Origin: Dicaeum eximium | Lineage: Eukaryota; Chordata; Aves; Passeriformes; Dicaeidae | Reading direction: 5' to 3' | Length of the DNA: 64,000 bases | Assembly (NCBI GenBank): GCA_013396995.1 | Contig: VWZP01006697.1 | Span: forward strand, 372,001-436,000 | The notes under the pieces: model-generated | What the model was told of the DNA's origin: nothing | The model's database searches: none | What the model saw: only the letters and a program-made list of their open reading frames with translations | Program-made: the position numbers and the translations under genes | In this document: positions 49,009 through 61,432 of the stretch, in pieces | Layout of the letters: each line of letters opens with the position of its first letter | Position numbering within the stretch: the stretch's first letter is position 1

Positions 49009-49071
49009 GACAATCACCTCCCTCTAATGGCTTGCAATGTCTCTGTGATACTAAATAACCCAGAGCAGTAC

Positions 49072-51202
49072 CTCTGCCTCCATCTGTGTCTCCTTTTTCT
49101 CTCCTTCTCTGTTCATAGCAGTATATTTTTCTTGGGTGCTTCACTGTAAATCTAAATTATGTGCTTATGTGCAACAAAGCACTCTTATGTTCCCAGTCAG
49201 AGCTTAATTGAAGGAATGGAGTTTAGCTGAGCACTCTTAGTATGAAACTTCCTGAAGACCCAAATGCAATTTATTTTGGACTAACAAGGTTACTCAGAAT
49301 TCTCCCTTTGCAAAGACTAAAATGTCAGGTGACACCTCTATCATAAATCTACTTCCAGCCTGAGCAAGAGAGGGACAGTTAACAGGCAGATCCAAATCCT
49401 GCTGAGAAAAATAAGAGCTTTTGCACTTTCCAGAGCCAGTAGGACTTGGCCAATAACTGAAGGACTGAATTTGGGTTCCCTCCTTATCACCTTTATGCAG
49501 AAATACGAATCACCATTTCAGAGTCTTCTTCTCTTCAACCCAAAACAGTTGTTATTGGAAAACTATATACAGCAATAAAGAACCCTGTCCTCATATAACC
49601 CCCATCAATAAATAACTCACTTCTAATTGAAATTATAGAAAAGGTTTTGCACTTCTACTGCCCATTGTGAGAATAAAAACCACAAAATCTTATTAAATTA
49701 TTAAGCAGAAACCGATCCTTTTCAATTCCCTGTTTAGTACTCACGGTATGATGCAAAAGCCTTATTTCCCTTTAATTGGCTTATCTATAAAAATGATAAT
49801 TTTCAGACAGTTGGTAGTAAAATCCCTCAGGACTTCAGGAAGCATAATTCCCTTTTTAAAATTCTCTACATTTATTAATGAACTTGAAAAATAACACTTA
49901 AAATTGCTCGGTAGGTTTTCCCTCCTGTGCATTGTACTCTCTACAGACTTTAGTGGTGAACTTCAGGCAGTTCTTCCTAATTTTTTACCTCCAAGCTATG
50001 TTTCCCAAGTGCTAACCTGGATAATCACTGTTAAATTCTGCCCATTAAATGTTTTTGAGAAGATGGAAAGTTGCATATGAGATGTATTTCACCACAGCCA
50101 AGACATGGGAGGGGAATGGTAAGAAGGGGGCAAAAAAACCTGTTCACCCTGACTTTCATCATCGTGCTTTTAAAGTCTGCATTTTATTATTCTCTTATTA
50201 AAAGAGAAAAATTGTATTAATTTCAGTCTTGTCAAGCCAGTTTACATTAAGGGAAATGGGAAGGTGCAAAAGCGGATCCACTTTCAACTCTTACCTACCA
50301 GGATTGCCTTTTTTTTGGTTTTGCCATCTCTACAAGGTCCAGAATTAGGGTTCTAGACCTGTTTTTGGATTCTTCAGTATTACTGCAAAGCAAATGAATG
50401 ATGTTAGCAATCAAAAGGCACAAGCTGATCCCATGATCTACAAATGATGTAAAATTTTGAATATTTTGTTATCTTATGTATAATTTTCTCAAAAATTATA
50501 CCCACCACCAAAAGAAGTAATGCTAACATTTTACAATAAATATCAGTCCACCATTTCAGTTCTTGCTTTCTTATTAAAGACTGAAGACATTGACTCAGCT
50601 GAGATGCTCATCCTTTGAAAAGTGATCAAAGACTTTGTAAGCCCTAAAGCTGAAGATGTTGCTTATTTGTTCTCCACCTCCTTAAGAAATGTGTTTATTT
50701 GGTGACCTTGAAGCAAAAGCTGCTGTATAGTTACTAATAGTTCCTTACTATATGCCAGCAAATAATGAGTGTATGGTGACTTGGAACACCTTAGCATCCT
50801 CAGTTTTGAGCAAATGAGATCAGAAAACCCTGCCCAAGCATTATCACAAAAAATCTTATCTTCTCAAACATCCTTTTATCACTTTTCAGGAGCAGAAGGC
50901 AGAACACTAAATGTGTACATGCTTCAGAGGAAATTTTCCACTAGAGTAAGGTGGGATTTCTAACAATCACTGGGATGAATGTTATCAAGGGAGAATTTAA
51001 CTACTGCCTGGCAGGGAGACTCAGCTCAGTGAAGACTGTGGTGAAGATTTGGAAGTGCTGGCAGGTGACAAGAGGATGTGGTAGGCTGGGACAGGAGTAC
51101 ACCAGAATGAAGGTAACAGTAGCTGTGCAAATTTTGCAGTTAAACTGTATTTTTTTTGCAAATGTGGTGTAAAGGGGTAAAGTAGCACAGTTAAGGATCA
51201 TT
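49072..51202. other. gene-free unique AT-rich DNA
   Basis: No gene, RNA or transposon was recognised. Open frames are at most 73 codons and have no domains. Confidence 0.55.
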
Positions 51203-51272
51203 CCTGCACATGGCAAGGGGATTGGAACTAGTTGACCTTTAAGGTCCATTCCAACCCAAATTATTTTGATTC
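51203..51272 (+). mobile_element. CR1 LINE 3' end, very short fragment
   Basis: This is a plus-oriented 70-base CR1 terminus. It reads acatggcaaggggattggaac, then tagttgacctttaaggtcc, then attccaacccaaattattttgattcc. The last part is a degraded form of the ccaacccaaaccattctatgattc end. The octamer repeat is eroded, suggesting an older insertion than the copy at 12478. The minus-strand 152-codon frame at 51261-51719 overlaps only its last 12 bases and has no recognisable domain. Confidence 0.85.
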
Positions 51273-53076
51273 CAATGTGCCACATCCAGATGAAATGGTG
51301 GTTACCATTTCCAGCTTGGACAAGTCCTCCTTCCCTCTTGAGTCTTGTGAAAAAACCCTGTCCCAAGCTGCAGACAGTCCAAAGAGGTAAAGGGGGGAAA
51401 GAATGAGGAGGAAGGGAATTACAAGATATTCATGCAGTGAGCAGAATGTGAGCCCTTCATCTGAGAAGGGTGAGTTTCTTAACATTAGTTTTACAAATCT
51501 GCTCTTACTTTCCTTCGAAGAACACTCATTCACTTTGCTGTGCTGCATAGAGAGATTCATTTCTAATTGAATTGGGATCACTTGGTGAAAGACAAGCCTG
51601 CAGTCATATCTGCATTTGAGGGAGAGGTGAAATATGACAGAAATGTGAGTTGGCTTTACTGGCTTAATTATCCAACTGCTTGAAGAAAGAACGCAAAAGT
51701 AAGGGGGGGAAAAACCCACAACTTTTTACATGCAATTAATTCTGTCAAAATAAATAAAGAGCAACATAACTGTAGCAAATGGAATAATAAGCCAGGAAAT
51801 TCAAAGGAAGAAAAATTCTCAGGTTGTGTTAACATCCTGTATTTATGGTTTGTGGCTGTAAAAATTATGCAAATTTGTGATTTTTCTGCTTTTTCTCCAA
51901 CGGATCAGTGGAAAGATATTTAGAAATATCTTTCTATATACATCAGGAACATAAAGTACAACAGTATTCTATTTTGTTATTGTAATTAATTTTATTTTCT
52001 CAGTAAATTAGAATAATGCAAATTCCTATTTTGACAATTTGTATTTTCCTACTGCCTCATTGGTAAGATGTTGCAGGGGTTTTGTTTCTTTGTTTATTTT
52101 TTGGTGTTTTGCCTTATTTTTTTTTTTAATCTATCATTTCTTTTTTTTCATGTCATATTATCCTTACGCTCAATACGAAAGTCTGCTGTGGATCTGACCA
52201 AGCAGATTGAAGCTGCAGAAGACTTCTAAATTTTATATCTAAATCTAGAATTAAAATATTTATGTTTTAATATATGGGAAGATACTTCTACATCACGAAG
52301 AGTTTTAGTGGAAAACACCAAAAATGCTCATTTTTTAGATTGGGTAATTGAAGCAAGATAGAAAACAGTGATGCTACAGTAATCAAAGCATCTGTTTTTT
52401 AAAGTTTGAATACTTTCCCTACTGAATCATACTGATAAATAAATGAGAGCTTATTATCATCTTTGTGTTGCCACCCTTGCATGATCATTTGCTCTGTGAA
52501 TTCTTTTTAGCAACATTTAACATAGAGCAAAACCAAAATCCCTCAGGTCTATCCCTAGCAGGGATCCAGCCCAGAGTTTGAACCATTACCATAGGCACTG
52601 TGAGCAAATCATCTGTGCCAACAAATCTAGGTGGTTGGGTGTATAATTTTTGTGCTTCCTCACTGACTGAATGATCATGTTAGTATTTATTGCAAGCATA
52701 AATACCATCCTTCACTTTTGCCAATATACTGCCAATGCTCATCAAGCCTGAATATAGAATAAGGTGGAAACAAAGCAAAACTGATTTTATTTAAAATGTG
52801 GGCAAATATTTGCAGAAGCGATTTTGCATTATTTTTCTCCTCTGTTCAGCATTCTCAGTTCCCAGTGGTATGATGAGAGCTTGAAATACAGAATGTCTCC
52901 CAGAGGTGCTCAGCAATTTGCAAAAACAGCCCCACAGCTAATATCTTTTTGGTTCAACGGCTTCAAAATAAATTAAAATATTTCTGGTTTCTACTGGCAC
53001 TCATAAAGATTTAATAGATAGGAGCTATTTGAGCAACTTATCAGGAAGGCCTGTCTTACTGAGTTTTCTTACTTTG

Positions 53077-53151
53077 AGGACAAGTTCATCAAGGCAGTAT
53101 TTCAATGTTTTATTTCTTTCCAGGACAAATTCATCAGGCAGTATTTTAATG
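53077..53151 (+). repeat. imperfect tandem duplication, 45-bp period
   Basis: aggacaagttcatcaaggca (from 53077) and aggacaaattcatcaggca (from 53122) both continue as gtattt(c/t)aatg. The two copies of about 30 bases differ by two substitutions and a one-base indel. The linker between them is T-rich. Confidence 0.88.
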
Positions 53152-53783
53152 ATTGGCATAACTGTATATTAACAGATAGGAACAAAAAAGAAATAAAAAA
53201 GGATAGTAAATAATCTCCTTGTGAAAATTTTCTGTATAAACTGCAACTCAGCTATGTTTAATACACAGGCCATCAACCATGTAGGGAGGAATACTTCCAT
53301 TGCAAAAAAAAGTGGTAGATATTCCAGGGCTCTTGCAACCATTGGCTGGTGGGCTAAATGTTTAAGGTATTACAGGAAATGGACAAGATTCAACTGTAAA
53401 GAAAACTTTATTTTATCAATTTTTTCAGAAATTTGTGAGGACAAGACTGGACAGTTAAATTCAGGCATTTTGGTATGATTTTATACTCAATGTGCAATAC
53501 TCAATTATAAAGAATTAGAGGACATTTCACCAACAATTAGTCTCTATGACTCATAGCTATCATGAAAATGAAGGCATCAAGATGATGCAAGTGTACTGCA
53601 ATACTGAGAAAACAAACTCTAGACACATGCTAAGGGAAAAAAATTGAAGGATATCATACCAGTGCGATTACTATTTTTAGTTTTCCAGAACTTTTTGCAT
53701 CCCCTACAGTCCTTTTTCCCTTTCATTTAATGTAAAACCTGTAGAGATAAGATACCAGATGTCACAGTTTTGAAGTTTTATTT

Positions 53784-53826
53784 AGTGTAATGTTTCTCTA
53801 AACCTCAGTGTAATGTTTCTCTAAAC
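53784..53826 (+). repeat. local tandem duplication, 23-bp period
   Basis: The 20-base word agtgtaatgtttctctaaac is present at 53784-53803 and again, without change, at 53807-53826. Perfect identity points to a recent duplication or slippage event. Confidence 0.92.
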
Positions 53827-56800
53827 ACATCCCAAACTTCTTGTGATTCAGCAGGTCTGGAAAGCTGAAGTTAAATGTAATGTGAAAAGAATGGGATAAA
53901 TACCTTAGCCAGGGTTTATTTACTGAATAGTCATGACAACTCAAAGTGCCCTTATGATTGCTATCAGAATTTGCCCAATATATTTTCCTGCTTTTGTTTG
54001 TTGTCTCCATTAGGTTTCTGATTAAAAGATTGATGTTGATAACTTTTAGGTGTTGGTAAGTTATGACTGATCGGATAAATTAGACATTTTGCAATTTTTC
54101 TGGTGCAATGAGTCACTTATAAACAGAGGCAAACAAATTTATTATTATTTATTTAAATTACCAATAGACAAATAAATTCTAACTATAAGCTCATGACATT
54201 GCTTTTTTTTTAATTGTTGAGATCTAGCTCCCTATTTTCAGGCCTGCAAGTACTAAAAGTGCAGTTTTCCCATTGCAGAATGGGTCTGTGTTTTATTGAT
54301 GCTTTTTCCATTGGTGTAAATTCCCAAATCCAGTGCTGAGACTCGAAGTATCACAATAATATTTTTCCTCACAAGCCTTGCAATAATATCCTCAAAATGT
54401 CTTATCCAAAGCCTATTAACATAACCCCTAATTTTGACCTGCTCAAGAACTAATCCAGCTATTAAAATTGCTAAAATATTTGCCTGTTTAATAAAGCACT
54501 CCTGAGGTTAATAATCTGCAAATCTGACCTACTCATTATTATTATCACTGCTATTTTTACTAAGTTTTTAGAGTCTATTTTTTATTTCCAGAAGAGGAAT
54601 TTGGTAATATTTTATTTACAATACAGATGCTTAAATGAGCTTCTCTACAGAAATGCATCTTTTATCTATTTAAGAATAATGTTTGGAACATTGTGATACA
54701 TGTAAACTTTTCTAGAATATAATATAAATTATAAAAACCAGATTATCTGCAGAAAAATGGCTCCCAGAGGGAAGTAGAAATAGCACAGCTTGAAATGCCT
54801 TGTGCTTTGTAATGTCCTTAACCACCAGCAAGGCAAGTGTCCTGTGGAAAAGACAAATGCCTGACTTCATAGTGTATGCAAGGATGTTGCTCAGGAGGGT
54901 TTGCTGGATAAATATGAAAGCACAAGCGGGAGTTTGTTCCTCTCTCACAGCACTCCTAATGGCATAGGGCAGCGGGGGAATAATCCTGACTGGGATCTGG
55001 ATAAATAAGAGCAATGATTTATGTTTTGCTTAAACCCATAACTTAAAGGTAGGAGGGTGAAGGGAAAGACCATGTTTTTCTCAGATGAAATCAGTACAAA
55101 TTTTTCCTACAAAGTTAGGAAAATGGGATTTTACTCTCAAGTTTATAGAACTGAGGCCAATAGGGAACTCTACCAAAGGCATTGTACAGCTTTCCCTGAG
55201 GGACAATTCCTTAAAATTTCATTTTTTTTGTCATCCTTTCTCTATCTTCAATTTATTCTGGTGGGATCAGGCATAAATAGTAAAACTAGGCATCTGTTCA
55301 GTTATACTGAAGGACATTAAAGAAAAATATTCAGTTATTATTTATATCTGTTGAACCAAGTTTAGTCAATGACTTGCCAGCAAAGTTTTGACTTGACCTG
55401 CTTAGAACCAACAGACTGCCTACAGGAGCCTAGCTGGATGTTTTAAATCTTCATTTGCTTTCATCAGTGAACAGTAAAAACTACAGAAAAGCAACATTAT
55501 CTCCATAGATGTAAATGAGCAGGAAAGTTTCAGGTCAAAACAGGGTAAGGGCTTTCTCACATGGTAACATCCTGCTTTTCCTCTAAGACAGTCAAAATCT
55601 GTATTATTGCAGTAGCATTGGCACAAACACTCCATCATTAAATTTTTTTCTGCTTACTTAAAATTCCATTCCAGATAAATAAGTTTTCTAACAATATGAG
55701 AAGTTTATAAGGTATGGAGTGTCTTGGAAATCCATTGAGGGTAAGTACTGGTAGATCAGTTTTTAACAGGTCTTGCTCTGCATATGCATGAGAAAGAGAG
55801 TGAGAGAATGTGTTTGTCTTATACAACTTTGTGCACCCAGAGATGTAGGGCTTGGTTTGTTACTGCTTTGCACTTTGCATATTATTTTTTTGTGCAAGGA
55901 ACAAGACATACAGTCGACTAAATGCTAATTCAGAAAAGTAGTGTTTTACATACTTCCCTGGTACATGTTCCTATGAGCTCAGAAGCAATTTTGACTCCAG
56001 TCTATTAAAGGTATGCCATTAGCTTTGCTGCCATAAACCATGCTGAACTGCAGTGAAGCGTTGTGAATACCTGGGATGAAGGACATAACAAATTCCCACT
56101 ATTATTACAAGGAAAACAGGAGAAAAACTACTGCCAACAAAATGCAAACAAATGAACCCAATCATATATTTTATAGTTGAGGCAAAAATAAAGCTTTAGG
56201 AATTTTTTCTGGGAAAATTGAAATACATGTGACCCAGTATTCTCACACACCAACAGAAGAACATTCTCTGTAATGACCGTAGCCCAGCCTCCTAAACAGG
56301 ATCTCCAGCTTTACAAGGTTCAAGTTAAATGTGTTTACTAATTAAACCAAGCAAGGGACAATTTAATAGTTTTAATATTGAAATGATAGGATGAGCAAGA
56401 AAGAACACATTGAGCTGTTTTTCTTTATTCTAGCATTTTATAGAGCAATTCCACTATTTTGTATGGAAACATTTCAATATAACAGAAAAAACTGTGCATA
56501 TTACATAGCTGTTGCAGGTTGGGTGAAATGAAGGAACTTAAAAGAAGCAAATCCTTATGATGGGGCTAAATAAAGCTGCAAAATTTAACACTCTAGATAG
56601 ATGGAAGAAATCTCTGGTTTTCCATGATAGAAGATAGCATCACTCATGAAAGGTCTTTTTAACCATTCCTGCTTAGTTCAGTAATAAGAGAGATGGACTT
56701 ACAAACTGATGTTTTGAAAGTTTACTGCTGCAGTGTTTAATTAAAATGCACAAAGTTATGTAATTAAGGCATTTGGTGGTGTAAAGGACATATCTGTGAC

Positions 56801-59800
56801 ATGAAACAATATAAACTTTTTCCATTGCATGAGTACATGAAAATGAAAAAAAGTATTTGCAATTCCTGAGTTTCTTTAATATATCTATAAACAGTGACTT
56901 TCAATAATCTTAGATTTTATTTTGTTTCCTGTAAAGGCAACATTGCCAGTTTAGGTAATGTTCAATGGATTTGTATAAAGAAAAGTTTGTATAAAGGTTA
57001 AGATGTCTCAAAGTCAAAAGTTTGCAGAGATAAAGGTAGAAAGGAATAAAAAGAAACAATGGATAAACAGAGTAGACAAAAGCATAAAAAAATGACTGGT
57101 GAGCAGAAGAGGGAAAGCTCACCAAAATGCTAATTTTGGAAGGAAAAAGACTTTGTTTAAACTTCGTGTGAGTCTCAGTGTCCATTTGAATAACATCACT
57201 GATATTAAGCATACAAAGGAACTGTGCTGAATGTGAACTTCTTTCAAAGTATAAACATTGAGTAGTGTTTTGCTTTGTTATTGTAGTGGGTAAAATGAAC
57301 AAGTATCTCCACTTCTACAAGCTTTATTCTCCTCCAGATGGTGCAGAACTTCATCTGTACAAGTGTGTCCTATACTGTATATCAGGGAGGTTTGCACTAG
57401 TGGTTTCAGTCGTGTTAAAACAAAGAAAATTAATAGCGATTTAATTAGTCATATAGTTTATAGGGGTCAGTTCTTTGTCCTAAATTATATAATTGGAAAT
57501 TTCAGATCTATTTCTTTTCTGTTCTGTCTAATCTGTCTCCAAATGGAGAAAATCAGTACTCCTGTGGAGGCTCAATAAATTTTCACTATGCTCAGGGGTG
57601 GCTCAAGATTATTGTGGAAGTTACAAAATTATTGGCAGCTGTTCCTATTATTATTCTTATAATCAGAATGAATATTTTAATTTTCTAGTTTTAGGGTTGC
57701 GTTCTCCAACATGTCAAAATTTAATGCTTCACTTCAGTTTTTTGTTGTGTTAATGTTGCTTTTTAATGTGTTATTTCTTTAGACTTTCTGGGGAAAATTG
57801 GAATTGAATTCAGCAAAGAATGAAACAAGTCCGTACTTACACTTATTGAAAACAAATCTGTATCAAAAACTAAGAGGGAGAATTTTTGGAAGACCTTAGA
57901 GGCTTTAGTTATTTATTATAAATTGAAAAGTAGATAAGTGCCAAAGCCTCTCAGACTCCCTTAAGAACTCACCTTTTAAAATTCTCTTGAAGGCAAAAAA
58001 AGCGTCAGAGAAAATGTCCAACTCCTTTGCCAGAGAGCTAAGTAGATCTGATAGTTAACTTCATGCCCATCACAAGCAATACTTTTCACTTCTTTATGAA
58101 AGAAACATTGGAGAAAAAGAAAGATGATAGAGCACTCTTTGGAGAAAATTTTACCAAAACAGCCATGAATTGAGGACTGTTTTTCTATGAATAGACACAA
58201 GATGTTTTAAATATTTTGTAAAGTGTGGTAAATTATATAGTGATCACAGTGATTACAATTTCTAACATCACTTAAATTGAGCAGCAGGAGCTGGAATGAG
58301 CAGAGCTATCTGTGTGGTGGGACAGATAATGAAACCCTTCCATAAGTTTCTACCTTGCCCTATCTGATGCATATTTCTGGAGTTACATACTTCTCTGAAC
58401 TGTATGGCTAAAGGGCATTTGCAATATGAAGTCAAGCACATTGCATTGGCTGACTTATTTTGCAGAAATGTCTTGCTGTTTTTGCCAAAACTTTATCTGA
58501 ACAACTTATCTAGACAATTTATCTGAATATGCGTACTCCTTATTTTCAGAGTTAAGTTCTTAAGTCTTTAAAGAATGACCCAACCTATTGTAATCAATGG
58601 AGGACTTTTACTTCAACCAACTTAGGATCAGTGATCGGTGATCATTTTCCAAAGGAAAAAAAAAATGAAATCAAGAGTTTCTTTCTCTTAAACTCCAAAG
58701 GTCAGTTGTACTAAAATTTGAATTAATTCAGCTTCCTCTAGTTTAGAAATGTATTTGTGTGTTTTTCTTTCCAACACAGACTTCAAGGTTATCATGAGAC
58801 TTGTTAGCATATACAAGGAGACAAAATGCCTCTTGAGGCAGAAAAAGAGTGTAATTTTTTTAAGCATTGTTTTATTGATACAGGTGAAACTGGGCACAGA
58901 TTTACCATCAAATGAGTCACCCAGAAGACATATTAATTGGAACTGCAAATTTAAGTGAGCAATATAAAATACATGCTATGAGCCAAACCTGAATTCGTAA
59001 TGGGAACTCTTCACTGCAGAAACTGGAATCTAAGAGTGAAGCCAAATCTGTTAGAGAACTTAAATTTATTTTATTGCTTGCAGCTATCAAACTCTCAGTT
59101 CATGTAAAGCATTGCAATTTCATAGATTTTACTGGAGCTATGCAGTTTACACTACCCGAAGATCTCACTTAGGAGTGTAACTGGTAAAAGCAGCACAGAT
59201 TTCAAGTACTGAGTATGCTGATAAATAACTCCAAGGAAGTTATTAGTAACTCATTCAGAATATTGAATGTACCCAAACACCATAACTTCCTAGAAAATGC
59301 TAGAAAATTAGAAAGATTTCCTTTTGCCTGTTGCTGTATCTGTAGGGACAGAGGATTGTTGTGATTCATTTCTGAAGGTGGTTCAACCCATGTCTTAGAG
59401 ATATATCTTAGGTGATCTGCTGTCAGGGTTAGGCTTGTATCCCTTCAAAGGATATGATGTTCTGTAAATAATATGTCTTTGGTAGCCATTGTTGTGGTTA
59501 CAGCTGTCAGGAGAGCAAATAAACCTGACAAGTAGAAAGAGCTCATCCTCCTCAAAGAATTGACTGCTGGAAACCTCTCACACACCTTGCTCCTGCCCTT
59601 TGCCTAGGGCAGGGCCACCTCTCAGTTCTCGTGATTAATCTGTTGGCAGGCAAGAATTGCAAGATCAGTTCTACTCCTGATCAGTGGAAACAGAGTGGGG
59701 TGTTCAGCACCCAGAAATGCAACTTAGAACACAGTGAGATCCCAATCTGGCCTTTCAGCACCTGGGTTTTGCCTGAAGACGCAGAGAGGCAGCATTAACT

Positions 59801-61380
59801 AGGCCCTTTTCCAATCCAAATCTGTGTAGAATACGGAAAACTGTTCCTAATGGAAGATTAGGAAAGTTGTCTGAATTTTGCCTGAGTGCCCTGCTCAGAA
59901 AAAAACCAAGGCATGCTTAGTAAGCCTTATAATGCATTACTAAATGAGGCCCCATCTGGTTGTTCAAGTGAAGTGTAAGTTTTCATCCCAGACAGATTCC
60001 CCAGTGTGGCTGCACCACAAGCCATCCTGCTAGGAGAAGCAACAGCAATAGAATATGCATAATAATAATATAAAGTAAATATATCTCATTATATAATTAG
60101 CTGACGGTCTATATAATGAAGACTCAGCAGATATTCACAGTGTACTAAAGCTGTGCCCTGTGAGGATTTTAGCCACACTTAGAGTCTGGTCTATGCTATT
60201 ACTGCTATGTATCAGGACTTTATTGTTTAAAACCAGTATTTTGTCTTTTATAATTTTAACTAAATTTTGCTTAGGGGGTGTCAAGAAAGGAATAAGTTGT
60301 TTTGCTATATTAAGGCTAAATATTTGGATCTATAGAATTCCTCTGTAAAGCTGCTGCAGTTGTTTCATTCATAGGAAAACAACCTGTTGTTGACTCTGAT
60401 ACCCTACTATCCTTAAAACCACTTAGAAATTAGTGGCTAGAGTCTCTTGCTGTTTTTCTTTTTAACTGACAGTGCAATGCTGCCCCATTCAGTTTTGAAC
60501 ACACCTGTCACTTTTTTTTTTTTTAATGTACACTTTTTTCCTTACACCACATTTGTTTTAAAGCTAAATGATTTGACAACAAGCCTGTACCACTGGGAGC
60601 TTTACTACTGACTTCAAGGGGAACACAGCTGAGATCTGTATAGATCTTTATCTTGGCTTGAGCAGACTTTGGATGAGTGCCTCTGGTTTCATGGTATACT
60701 CAGCTGTCAGTCTTGAGTTAAAATGAGAAAATGCAACTCCCTCAGGTGAAAAAAACCAGAATCACGTTTTTCTTGCATCTTCACTATGTTCGTGGACAGT
60801 TCCTGGTTGACACATCTTTGTGTGTTTCTTGTAAATGAAAGCCATAGCATTTCAAAAGCAGCCCTTCCATAACCTTGAACTTTCAGTTTATGACTTACCA
60901 CGTTATCAAAATTGTTGTGATTAAATTATGATGAGCTGTAGAACTTCACAGGAGTTGTGCTGTGCATGTCTTGGCATTTCTTTGCATGTATAAAGAAAAT
61001 TTATGTGAGTGGGTTTTTTTAGAAGGTTCCTTAGTTGCATATCACTTTCCACTCCATAATTTTATTTCTCCTCTTCCTTGGAGAGGAAGGGCATATTTTG
61101 CAATTATTACAAGAGCCTCATGAATGGTCTATATCTACTTAAGTATTCCACCTCTTGAGGTCAGCGATAAACTTGAAATACAACTCATAAAATATATTTC
61201 AGCATTTTATAAGAAAATGTTCAACAATTCAGGTTGAAAAAGAAACCAAATCTTTTTCTTAGACAATGAAGATTTTTTTCTTACACTTCTTTTTCCACAG
61301 AAATTAGATAATGTTCCCACATACGTACCATACATAAATATATATAATAAAAAACTCTCCAAATTTCCTTGGAGAAACAA

Positions 61381-61432
61381 ATTTACAAATTGATTTCAGT
61401 TATATTTGAAGTTTACAAACTGATTTCAGTTA
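61381..61432 (+). repeat. imperfect tandem duplication, 30-bp period
   Basis: atttacaaattgatttcag (61381) and gtttacaaactgatttcag (61411) both continue with tta. There are two differences in 22 bases. Confidence 0.85.

Larger units (their letters stand above)
48330..49030 (-). pseudogene. decayed CR1 ORF2 (reverse transcriptase C-terminal region)
   Basis: Reading the minus strand, the conserved CR1 ORF2 tail is recognisable in pieces. LEYCVQFWAP is at 48713-48681 and, in the duplicate, at 48981-48949. It is followed by a VQRRAMKMVK-like piece, then in another frame SLGLFSQEE, then in a third frame RRRLRGNLIVVFSIL. The intact family protein has these in one frame, in the order reverse-transcriptase end, LELGLFS-type word, RRLRGDLI-type word. 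At least two frameshifts and internal stops therefore make this copy inactive. The amino-terminal endonuclease and the catalytic reverse-transcriptase core are absent through 5' truncation. It is not a host gene. Confidence 0.85.
48186..49071 (-). mobile_element. CR1 LINE, 3' part including end of ORF2
   Basis: This is the longest CR1 copy here, minus-oriented. Its 3' terminus is at 48186-48210 (agaatcacagaatcacagaat on the plus strand, that is, the ATTCTGTG octamer repeat on the minus). The ggaagggaccc and ccaactcctgg landmarks follow, and then the 3' end of ORF2 up to the gacaatcacctccct motif at 49009 and decaying similarity to about 49071. The element is 5'-truncated. As assembled it carries a 267-bp exact duplication around an N, so its true length is probably about 268 bases shorter than the span given. 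Confidence 0.93.

Noticed and set aside
51261..51719. 152-codon minus-strand frame, the longest in the window
   Set aside because: It has no recognisable domain, runs to the edge of a CR1 fragment at 51203-51272, and its length is within chance for 64 kb on two strands.
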